This document shows, in pieces, positions 9,798 to 16,874 of a DNA stretch of 64,000 nucleotides (its first letter is position 1; each line of letters begins with the position of its first letter). Origin of the DNA: Burkholderia cepacia ATCC 25416. Its GTDB lineage: Bacteria; Pseudomonadota; Gammaproteobacteria; Burkholderiales; Burkholderiaceae. Position numbers and translations under genes: made by a program. The stretch lies in NCBI RefSeq assembly GCF_001411495.1, contig NZ_CP012981.1, forward strand, positions 3,596,001-3,660,000, written 5' to 3'. A model generated the notes under the pieces. That model was not told the origin of the DNA and ran no database searches. It was given only the letters and a program-made list of their open reading frames with translations.

Positions 9798-10330
9798 AAC
9801 GAGACCTGAACGACAAGTCCCCGCCCCCCGACGCCACGCCGCAACGGCACCGTCCGTTCGACGAGGAAGAGCCGCATGCCGATGCGGACGTGCATGCGCA
9901 CGAGCCGCTCGGCCCCGACGATCGGCTAACGCCGCTGCCGCCGAACCCGTACAAGCGCCACCGCGGCATCACGCGCGCCTGGTACGCGCTCAAGCATTCG
10001 CTGAACGGCTTTCGCGTCGCGATCCGCGAGGAGAGCGCGTTTCGCCAGGAACTCACGCTCGCCGCGCTGATGCTCCCGATCGGCGCGTTTGCGCCGGTGC
10101 CGGCCGCCTCGCGCGCGCTGCTGATCGCGTCGGTGCTGCTCGTGCTGATCGTCGAGTTGCTGAACTCGAGCGTCGAGGCCGCGATCGACCGCATCTCGCT
10201 CGAACGCCACGAACTCTCCAAACGTGCGAAGGACCTCGGCAGCGCGGCCGTGACGGTCGCGCTGTTCGCATGCGTGACGACGTGGGCCTTCGTGCTCGGC
10301 CCGGTCGTCGCACACTGGCTGGGCTTCTAG
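9794..10330 (+). CDS. dgkA: Diacylglycerol kinase (prokaryotic, membrane type)
   Basis: Phosphorylates diacylglycerol to phosphatidate, recycling it to phospholipid synthesis. The 178 residues include an unusual charged N-terminal extension of about 60, then the DgkA core: an amphipathic helix (AWYALKHSLNGFRVAIREESAF) and three membrane segments. The signature ELLNSSVEAAID carries the catalytic Glu/Asn positions. The start is TTG at 9794, overlapping the previous stop (TTGA), with an AGAAGG ribosome-binding site at 9778-9783. Association with plcP and GT4 suggests it disposes of excess diacylglycerol. Confidence 0.88.
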   Translation: MKRDLNDKSPPPDATPQRHRPFDEEEPHADADVHAHEPLGPDDRLTPLPPNPYKRHRGITRAWYALKHSLNGFRVAIREESAFRQELTLAALMLPIGAFAPVPAASRALLIASVLLVLIVELLNSSVEAAIDRISLERHELSKRAKDLGSAAVTVALFACVTTWAFVLGPVVAHWLGF

Positions 10331-10436
10331 ACAAGCGCCGGGCGCACGCGCCGCGCACCGCCCGCGTGCGGCGCTGCACCATGCGCCGTGCGGGGCCGCG
10401 CACACGAAATGCGCCCGATGTGGCGAAACCCCGGTT

Positions 10437-10442
10437 TATAAT
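10437..10442 (+). promoter_or_regulatory. Perfect -10 hexamer before the TetR-type regulator
   Basis: TATAAT occurs in an otherwise GC-rich gap, 95 bp before the regulator's start. No convincing -35 is seen at 17 bp. It may be a weak or activator-dependent promoter. Confidence 0.42.
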
Positions 10443-10536
10443 CGTCCGCTAGACATAGAACAGCAACCCGCGCCGGACGAATCACGCAGCATCGATTGCA
10501 GCGCCCGCCAGTCCGGCACACACAGGGCCGGACGAC

Positions 10537-11295
10537 ATGGAAGCGAAACCTCCCCGCCGCACCCGCGAACGGATTCTCGAGTTGTCGTTGAAACTCTTCA
10601 ACGAGATCGGCGAGCCGAACGTCACGACCACGACGATCGCCGAGGAAATGGAAATCAGTCCAGGCAACCTGTACTACCATTTCCGCAACAAGGACGACAT
10701 CATCAACAGCATCTTCGCGCAGTTCGAGCAGCAGATCGAACGGCGGCTGCGCTTTCCCGAAGATCACCGTCCGACGATCGACGAAACCTGGTCGTACCTG
10801 CAGTACATGGCCGATTTCATGTGGACCTACCGGTTCCTGTATCGCGACCTCAACGACCTGCTCGCGCGCAACCGCACGCTCGAGACGCACTTCAAGCAGA
10901 TCATCAGCCACAAGGTGCGCTTCGCGCGCGACATGTGCGAGCTGCTCGTATCCGACGCCGAGATGGTCGCGACACCCGCCGAGATCGAGGTCATCGCCAC
11001 CAACATGGCCGTCATTTCGACGTACTGGCTGTCGTATCAGTACGTGATGCATCCGCGCAAGTACAACGACCAGGACGCGATCCGCGAGGAACTGCATCAG
11101 GTCAGCATGCACGTGATCTCCGTGATGGCGCCGTACCTGCGCGGCCGTTCGCGCCAGCTGTTCGACGACCTGGTCTCCGGCAAGCTGCCGAAGCGCCAGT
11201 TCACCGACTACCTGCCGCCGCGCGACGGCTCGCCGCGACCGGCAGACAGCCCCGTCGTCACCGGGCAGGCCCCCGCCAAGGATTCCAAGCAATGA
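10537..11295 (+). CDS. TetR/AcrR family transcriptional regulator
   Basis: The 252-residue protein has an N-terminal helix-turn-helix (about 9-55: RERILELSLKLFNEIG, then TTTIAEEMEISPGNLYYHFRNKDD) and an all-helical ligand domain. The latter contains an aromatic-rich TWSYLQYMADFMWTYRFLYRDLNDLL region typical of this TetR subgroup. It is the first gene of a unit with the LOG protein, whose start overlaps its stop (ATGA), followed by an SDR. The ligand is unknown; its targets may include its own operon. Confidence 0.9.
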   Translation: MEAKPPRRTRERILELSLKLFNEIGEPNVTTTTIAEEMEISPGNLYYHFRNKDDIINSIFAQFEQQIERRLRFPEDHRPTIDETWSYLQYMADFMWTYRFLYRDLNDLLARNRTLETHFKQIISHKVRFARDMCELLVSDAEMVATPAEIEVIATNMAVISTYWLSYQYVMHPRKYNDQDAIREELHQVSMHVISVMAPYLRGRSRQLFDDLVSGKLPKRQFTDYLPPRDGSPRPADSPVVTGQAPAKDSKQ

Positions 11296-11873
11296 AGGCA
11301 GTCTGTGTTTACTGCGGCTCGTCGTCCGGCGTCCGGCCCATCTATGCCGACGCCGCGCGCGCATTCGGCCGCGCGCTCGTCGATGCGGGCCTCACGCTCG
11401 TCTACGGCGGCGGCCGCGTCGGCCTGATGGGCGTGATCGCCGACGAAGTGATGGCGGCCGGCGGCCGTGCGGTCGGCGTGATCCCCGAATTGCTCGTCGA
11501 CAAGGAAGTCGGCCATACGGGGCTGTCGGAACTGCACGTCGTGCCCGACATGCACCACCGCAAGAAAATGATGGCCGACCTCTCCGACGCGTTCGTCGCG
11601 ATGCCCGGCGGCGCCGGCACGCTCGAAGAGCTCTTCGAGGTCTACACGTGGGCGCAGCTCGGCTATCACCGCAAGCCCGTCGCGGTCTACAACATCGATT
11701 CGTTCTACGATCCGTTGATCGCGCTGCTGCGCCATACGGTCGACGAAGGCTTCATGCGTCCGGCTTATTTCGACGCGCTGTGCATCGAATCCGAACCCGT
11801 CGAACTGATCGAGCGACTGCGTCGCTACCAGCCGCCCGCCCGCGACAAGTGGGCGCCCGACGCAGCCAAGTAA
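11292..11873 (+). CDS. LOG family protein (nucleoside 5'-monophosphate phosphoribohydrolase)
   Basis: The 193-residue Rossmann-type enzyme carries the family motifs GGGRVGLMG (39-47) and PGGAGTLEE (105-113). LOG proteins cleave the N-glycosidic bond of cytokinin nucleotides or AMP. In bacteria they may make cytokinins or serve nucleotide salvage, and they are often mislabelled as lysine decarboxylase. It starts in a 4-bp overlap with the TetR gene, so the two are co-translated. Confidence 0.92.
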   Translation: MKAVCVYCGSSSGVRPIYADAARAFGRALVDAGLTLVYGGGRVGLMGVIADEVMAAGGRAVGVIPELLVDKEVGHTGLSELHVVPDMHHRKKMMADLSDAFVAMPGGAGTLEELFEVYTWAQLGYHRKPVAVYNIDSFYDPLIALLRHTVDEGFMRPAYFDALCIESEPVELIERLRRYQPPARDKWAPDAAK

Positions 11874-11895
11874 GCGCCACCGGAACCCGCACGCG

Positions 11896-12657
11896 ATGAC
11901 CGCACCGTCCGACCGCAAGGCCGTCCTCATCACCGGCGCGAGCCGTGGCATCGGCCGCGCGACCGCCGTGCTCGCGGCCGGGCGCGGCTGGGACGTCGGC
12001 ATCAACTACGCGCGCGACGCGGCGGCGGCCGAACTCACCGCGCAGGCCGTCCGCGACGCGGGCGGCCGTGCATGCGTCGTCGCGGGCGACGTCGCGAACG
12101 AAGCCGACGTCGTCGCGATGTTCGACACCGTCACGGCCGCATTCGGTCGCTTCGACGCGCTCGTCAACAACGCGGGCATCGTCGCGCCGTCGATGCCGCT
12201 CGCCGACATGCCGGCCGACCGGCTGCGGCGGATGTTCGACACCAACGTGCTCGGCGCGTACCTGTGCGCGCGCGAAGCGGCGCGCCGGCTGTCCACCGAC
12301 CGTGGCGGTCGCGGCGGCGCGATCGTCAACGTATCATCGATCGCCTCCCGGCTCGGCTCGCCGAACGAATACGTCGACTACGCGGGCTCGAAGGGCGCGG
12401 TCGATTCGCTGACGATCGGTCTTGCGAAGGAACTCGGCCCGCACGGCGTGCGCGTCAACGCGGTACGCCCCGGCCTGATCGAGACCGAAATTCACGCGAG
12501 CGGCGGCCAGCCGGGCCGTGCGGCCCGCCTCGGCGCAACGACGCCGCTCGGCCGCGCGGGCGAAGCGCAGGAGATCGCCGAAGCGATCGTCTGGCTGCTT
12601 GGCGACGCGGCGTCCTACACGACGGGTGCCCTGCTCGACGTCGGCGGCGGCCGGTAA
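11896..12657 (+). CDS. SDR family oxidoreductase
   Basis: The 253-residue short-chain dehydrogenase has the TGASRGIGR cofactor motif at 13-21, NNAG near 91-94, the catalytic serine in NVSSIAS, the Tyr-x3-Lys in DYAGSKGA, and a C-terminal DVGGG end. It is probably an NAD(P)(H)-dependent dehydrogenase or reductase of the 3-oxoacyl-reductase/glucose-dehydrogenase-like group. It follows the LOG gene by 22 bp on the same strand. Substrate unknown. Confidence 0.88.
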   Translation: MTAPSDRKAVLITGASRGIGRATAVLAAGRGWDVGINYARDAAAAELTAQAVRDAGGRACVVAGDVANEADVVAMFDTVTAAFGRFDALVNNAGIVAPSMPLADMPADRLRRMFDTNVLGAYLCAREAARRLSTDRGGRGGAIVNVSSIASRLGSPNEYVDYAGSKGAVDSLTIGLAKELGPHGVRVNAVRPGLIETEIHASGGQPGRAARLGATTPLGRAGEAQEIAEAIVWLLGDAASYTTGALLDVGGGR

Positions 12658-12836
12658 TACCGTACTGCGGCGCAGCAAAAACCGCCGCCCGAGAGGATCA
12701 GTCGTCACGACACCACAAATCTCCACAATTCCGTGACACTATCAGTAAACTCTCGTAACAATTCCATGGTCTACTAGCGGGCATTCAGACAGGCGTCATC
12801 AACACCTGTCCGTTATCCCTTGATGTGGCCCTAATC

Positions 12837-12859
12837 GGTCCTGCCCATGTCGCAGGACC
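12837..12859 (+). other. 8-bp perfect hairpin in the leader of the GT39 gene
   Basis: GGTCCTGC (12837-12844) and GCAGGACC (12852-12859) form a perfect stem with a 7-nt loop, ending 27 bp before the GT39 start. There is no U-run, so it is not a simple terminator. It lies in the 12658-12886 gap, which is AT-richer than its surroundings and should also hold the promoter. Confidence 0.4.
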
Positions 12860-12886
12860 GGCTCGACTCGACCCGAGATCTTTTCC

Positions 12887-14779
12887 ATGCCCGGAACCGC
12901 AGCGCCCGGCCGGCGACGCACGTCTGTGCCCGCCCCGGCTCAGCACACCCGCTCGACCGCCGACACCGACCTCACTGCAACGCTCGACGTCGCCGGCACG
13001 CCCGACGCCGCCTCGACCGTCGCAACCAGCACCACGCACGAGCGCTCGTTCCTGCTCGGCTGGCGCGCATGGCTGTTCGTCGCCGCGCTGATCTGCGCGT
13101 ACGTGCTGCCGGGCGTCCTCGGTCACGATCCCTGGAAACAGGACGAAACCTACACGTTCGGCATCATCCAGCACATGCTCGAGACGGGCGACTTCGTCGT
13201 GCCGACCAATGCCGGCCTGCCGTTCATGGAAAAGCCGCCGCTTTACGCGTGGGTCGCGACCAGCCTCGCATGGCTGCTGCAACGCGTGATGCCGCTGCAC
13301 GACGCGGCGCGACTCGCGAGCGCGCTGTTCGCCGCGCTCGCGTTCGGCTTCATCGCGCGCACGGCGCGCGTCGCCAGCCGCGCGGACACCTGGTTCGACC
13401 TGCGCGTGATCGGTCCCGTCGTGTTGAGCGCGGGCACGCTCGTCGTCATCAAGCACGTGCACGACATGATGACCGACGTCGCGCTGTTCGCCGGCACGGC
13501 AATCGGTTTTAGCGGGCTGCTCGAACTCGTGATGCAGCACGTCGCGCGCGCGCAGCAGATGCGCCACGGGCTGCCGGTCCGGCCGTCGGGCCGCTGGGCC
13601 GCACCGATCTTCGGCGCGGGCGTCGGCATTGCACTGATGGCGAAGGGGCTGTTCGTGCCGCTCGTGTTCGCGGCCTCGCTCGTCGGCGCGCTGGTGCTCT
13701 ATCCGGCCTGCCGCACCCGCTCGTTCGCGCGCGCGCTCGGCATCGCCGCGCTCGTGTTCGCGCCGTTCGCGCTCATCTGGCCGACCGCGCTGTTCATGCG
13801 CTCCGAGACGCTGTTCATGACGTGGTTCTGGGATAACAACGTCGGCCGCTTCTTCGGCTTCTCCGTCCCCGAACTGGGCGCGGAAAACGACAAGCCGTTC
13901 TTCATCCTCCGCGCGTTCCTGCTCGTCGGCTTCCCGGTCGCGCCGCTCGCGATCGTCGCGCTCGCGCGCGGCGTGTGGCGCGACTGGCGGACGCCGCGCG
14001 TCGCGCTGCCCGTCTTGTTCACCGGCATCGGTCTCGCCGTGCTGCAAGTGTCCGCGACGTCGCGCCAGCTCTACATCCTGCCGTTCTTCGCGCCGCTCGC
14101 GCTGGTCGCCGCGCAGGCCATCGAGCGCCTGCCGCGTCGGCTGCATCTCGCGTGGGATTACCTGAGCCGCATCCTGTTCGGCACGGCCGCGGCGCTCGCC
14201 TGGGCAATCTGGGCGGTGATGGCCGATCCGGCCGCGTCGCGCGCGGATCTGGCGCCGCTCGGCCGCTGGCTGCCGCTCGACTGGACGATGCCGATCGAAC
14301 CCGCGCTCGTGACCGGCGCGCTCGTGCTGACGGTCGGCTGGCTCACGCTGCTGCCGAAGCTGCGCGCGACGGGCCTCTGGCGCGGCGCCCTGTCGTGGGG
14401 CGCCGGCGCACTCGTCGCATGGGGGCTCATCTACACGCTGCTCCTGCCGTGGCTCGACGTCGCGAAGAGCTACCGCTCGGTGTTCGACGACCTGAACGCG
14501 CATCTCGCGCTCGAATGGAACGACGGCGACTGCATGGCGAGCCTGCACGGGCTCGGCGAATCGGAAGCGCCGATGCTGTACTACTTCTCCGGCATCCAGC
14601 ACACGCCGATCGACGACGCGAAAACGACGCGCTGCACCTGGATGATCGTCCAGGGGGTGCGGGCCGTCGATCCGGCACCGGGCAGCGAATGGAAATTGTT
14701 CTGGTCGGGCGCGCGCCCGGGCGACAACGACGAACTGCTGCGCGTGTACGTGCGCACGCCCGAGCAGCACCTGCAGTGA
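12887..14779 (+). CDS. GT39 family polytopic glycosyltransferase (ArnT/PMT-like)
   Basis: The 630-residue inner-membrane GT-C enzyme has about ten membrane segments after a polar N-terminal tail of roughly 55 residues. The first periplasmic loop carries the family's acidic pair and substrate motif (KQDETYTFGIIQHML, then FMEKPPLYAW). Such enzymes move a sugar from a polyprenyl-phosphate donor to lipid A, protein or polysaccharide. It is not next to arn genes, so an Ara4N role cannot be assumed. No good ribosome-binding site precedes the ATG; the start is less sure than the family. Confidence 0.87.
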   Translation: MPGTAAPGRRRTSVPAPAQHTRSTADTDLTATLDVAGTPDAASTVATSTTHERSFLLGWRAWLFVAALICAYVLPGVLGHDPWKQDETYTFGIIQHMLETGDFVVPTNAGLPFMEKPPLYAWVATSLAWLLQRVMPLHDAARLASALFAALAFGFIARTARVASRADTWFDLRVIGPVVLSAGTLVVIKHVHDMMTDVALFAGTAIGFSGLLELVMQHVARAQQMRHGLPVRPSGRWAAPIFGAGVGIALMAKGLFVPLVFAASLVGALVLYPACRTRSFARALGIAALVFAPFALIWPTALFMRSETLFMTWFWDNNVGRFFGFSVPELGAENDKPFFILRAFLLVGFPVAPLAIVALARGVWRDWRTPRVALPVLFTGIGLAVLQVSATSRQLYILPFFAPLALVAAQAIERLPRRLHLAWDYLSRILFGTAAALAWAIWAVMADPAASRADLAPLGRWLPLDWTMPIEPALVTGALVLTVGWLTLLPKLRATGLWRGALSWGAGALVAWGLIYTLLLPWLDVAKSYRSVFDDLNAHLALEWNDGDCMASLHGLGESEAPMLYYFSGIQHTPIDDAKTTRCTWMIVQGVRAVDPAPGSEWKLFWSGARPGDNDELLRVYVRTPEQHLQ

Positions 14780-14973
14780 CGAATGGCGGCACGGCGCACC
14801 GTCGTGCGGCCCCTCATGCCATGCGGGGAACGGCGAACACCGCCGCCTGACACGCGAACAGCCGCCGGGAAACGCGCGCCGCCGACCGGCGCGCCCGGCT
14901 GACGCGGTGGCCGCGCGACGCCGAGGGGCTGCGGGGCTGCCCCCCTCCCCTTATCGCGCGACTGCGCGGATCT

Positions 14974-15588
14974 TCAGAACGACGAACCGGGCTCGCGAAG
15001 AAACGCCGTTTCCTCGTCGCTCGACTCGCGTCCGAGAATCGCGTTCCGGTGCGGAAAGCGGCCGAAGCGCTCGACGACGGCCGCATGCAGCAACGCGAAG
15101 CGGTGATAGCTTTCGCAGCCTGCCTCGTCGCGGATGCCCGCGCACAGGCGCACGGCCTCGCGCTGGCTTTCGACCGACTCGTCGTGCTCGAACGGCAGAT
15201 ACGCAAACGCGCGGTGATGTCCGCTCGGCAACTGCGCGTCCCAGCCGGCCGCGACCACGCGACGTGCAAGCGCGAGCGCCTTCGGGTCGGCGGCAAACGC
15301 GCGCGGCGTACCGCGATGGATGTTGCGCGAGAACTGGTCGAGCACGACGATCAACGCAAGTGCACCCGACGGCGAACCTGCCCAGTGATCGCATCCGCCG
15401 TCGCACGCAGCGTCGAGCAAAGCGCTATAGCGTGTGCGCAGCACGTCGTCGAACGCCGCCCCGCCGTTGAACCAGACCTTGCGCGCCTGCCCGAATTCGG
15501 CCGAGCCCGGCTCGCCGAACCAGAAATCCAGGATCTCCCGCGCATGCGGATCAAGCGCCGCGCCTGCGTGGGTGGTGTCGATCGTCAT
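14974..15588 (-). CDS. DUF924 family protein
   Basis: The 204-residue, all-helical soluble protein has the family blocks ILDFWFG, VWFNGG, LIVVLDQFSRNIHRGTPRAF and FAYLPFEHDE. The function of DUF924 is unknown. The ATG at 15586-15588 overlaps the stop of the upstream alaX-type gene by 4 bp, so translation is coupled. The open frame extends far upstream through alaX in another frame but has no coding character there. The gap 14780-14973 to the convergent GT39 gene shows no feature I can name. Confidence 0.87.
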   Translation of the reverse strand: MTIDTTHAGAALDPHAREILDFWFGEPGSAEFGQARKVWFNGGAAFDDVLRTRYSALLDAACDGGCDHWAGSPSGALALIVVLDQFSRNIHRGTPRAFAADPKALALARRVVAAGWDAQLPSGHHRAFAYLPFEHDESVESQREAVRLCAGIRDEAGCESYHRFALLHAAVVERFGRFPHRNAILGRESSDEETAFLREPGSSF

Positions 15589-16316
15589 GCAAACTCCAGG
15601 ACGAGGCGCCGGGTGCGCGCGCTCTTCTTTTCCAGTTTCGCGATTCGCAGCTCGCCGATTTCGGCCGTGTTGCGCACATGCGTGCCGCCGCACGGCTGCA
15701 GGTCGACATGCTCGATGCGCAGCAGCCGCACCCGGCCGAGGCCCATCGGCGGCTTCACGCTCATCGTGCGCACGAGGTCCGGCCGCCCGGCCATCTCGTC
15801 GTCGGTGATCCACTCGGTCGTGACCGGGTGCGCGCCGACCACCAGGCCGGCGAGGCGCCGCTCGACATCGTCGCGGTCGATCGGGTCGGACGTCGCGAAA
15901 TCGAGACGGACATAGTCGGCCGTCACGCTGCAGCCGTCGACCGCGTACGGCAGCACCGCGCACATCAGGTGCGCGGCCGTATGCAGGCGCATGTGGCGAT
16001 AGCGGCGCAGCCAGTCGATCTCCGCGGCGACGCGCGAGCCGGGCACGAGCGCCGCGACACGCGCCTCCTGCCCCGGTGCGGGCACGTGCACGGCATCGTC
16101 GGGGGTCGCGCCGTCGAACTTCGCCTTGCGCGTATCGGCGATCGCGATCGTGCTGCCGTCGGGCAGCGTCAGCGTGCCGGTGTCGCCGGCCTGGCCGCCG
16201 CCGAGCGGATAGAACACGGTGCGGTCGAGCCGGATGCCGTCTTCACCGACGGCCAGAACGACCGCGTCGCATTGCGTGAGGTACGCGTCTTCGCGAAACA
16301 GCGCTTGTGTCGTCAT
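15585..16316 (-). CDS. Alanyl-tRNA editing protein (AlaX type)
   Basis: Free-standing editing domain that hydrolyses mischarged Ser- or Gly-tRNA(Ala). At 243 residues it has an N-terminal small beta domain (TVFYPLGGGQAGDTG at 33-47) and the zinc-binding editing site H112-x3-H116 (HTAAH) with C209-x3-H213 (CGGTH). The ATG at 16314-16316 gives the standard AlaX N-terminus. It overlaps DUF924 by 4 bp and lies 104 bp downstream of the globin gene. Confidence 0.92.
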   Translation of the reverse strand: MTTQALFREDAYLTQCDAVVLAVGEDGIRLDRTVFYPLGGGQAGDTGTLTLPDGSTIAIADTRKAKFDGATPDDAVHVPAPGQEARVAALVPGSRVAAEIDWLRRYRHMRLHTAAHLMCAVLPYAVDGCSVTADYVRLDFATSDPIDRDDVERRLAGLVVGAHPVTTEWITDDEMAGRPDLVRTMSVKPPMGLGRVRLLRIEHVDLQPCGGTHVRNTAEIGELRIAKLEKKSARTRRLVLEFA

Positions 16317-16420
16317 CGGGCAAACCTCGTATCGATTGGGGAAGCGGCCAGTGTCGCGCCACGCGGTGCGCGCGCCCAGACGCAGATCGCCCCGCGCGCG
16401 TGCAGCGGCGTACCGGTCGG

Positions 16421-16831
16421 TCAACCGGGCCGGTTGCGCATCCAGTCGGCCGTATCGTAGAACGAATGCATGAGCCGCTCGCGCAGCGGTTCGGGCAATC
16501 CGACATCCTCCATCGCCCACGCCATGCAGCGCAGCCACTGATCGCGCTCGACCGACGCGATCGGGAACGGCAGGTGCCGCGCGCGCAGCCGCGGATGGCC
16601 GAACCGGCTGATGTAGTGGTCGGGGCCGCCGAGCCACCCGCACAGGAACCAGAACAGCTTGTCGCGCGAACCGTCGAGCGACGCCGGGTGCAGCGCGCGA
16701 ATCTGCGCGAACTCGGGCTCGAGGTCCATCAGGTCGTAAAAGCGGTCCACCATTTCGCGCACGCGGGCTTCACCGCCCACGAGCTCGAACGCCGTCGGCT
16801 GCGACGGCGCATCGTCATTCACATCGGTCAT
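16421..16831 (-). CDS. Group II truncated haemoglobin
   Basis: The 136-residue 2-on-2 globin has the B-helix tyrosine in RFYDLM, and the block GGPDHYISRFGHPRLRARH, where the last histidine (RARHLPFPI) is the proximal haem ligand. The Trp of RDQWLRCM at G8 is typical of group II. Such globins bind O2 or NO and serve redox or nitric-oxide defence. The start at 16829-16831 was chosen for family length; upstream codons in frame are non-conserved. Confidence 0.92.
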   Translation of the reverse strand: MTDVNDDAPSQPTAFELVGGEARVREMVDRFYDLMDLEPEFAQIRALHPASLDGSRDKLFWFLCGWLGGPDHYISRFGHPRLRARHLPFPIASVERDQWLRCMAWAMEDVGLPEPLRERLMHSFYDTADWMRNRPG

Positions 16832-16874
16832 ACGGATAGTCGGAAAACGGGATCTTCGGGGCCGCCGGCGACGC

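Noticed and set aside
12785..14770. Minus-strand 661-codon frame opposite the GT39 gene
   Set aside because: Arg/Glu/Ala-rich, no recognisable motif; the plus strand encodes a clear GT39 membrane enzyme.
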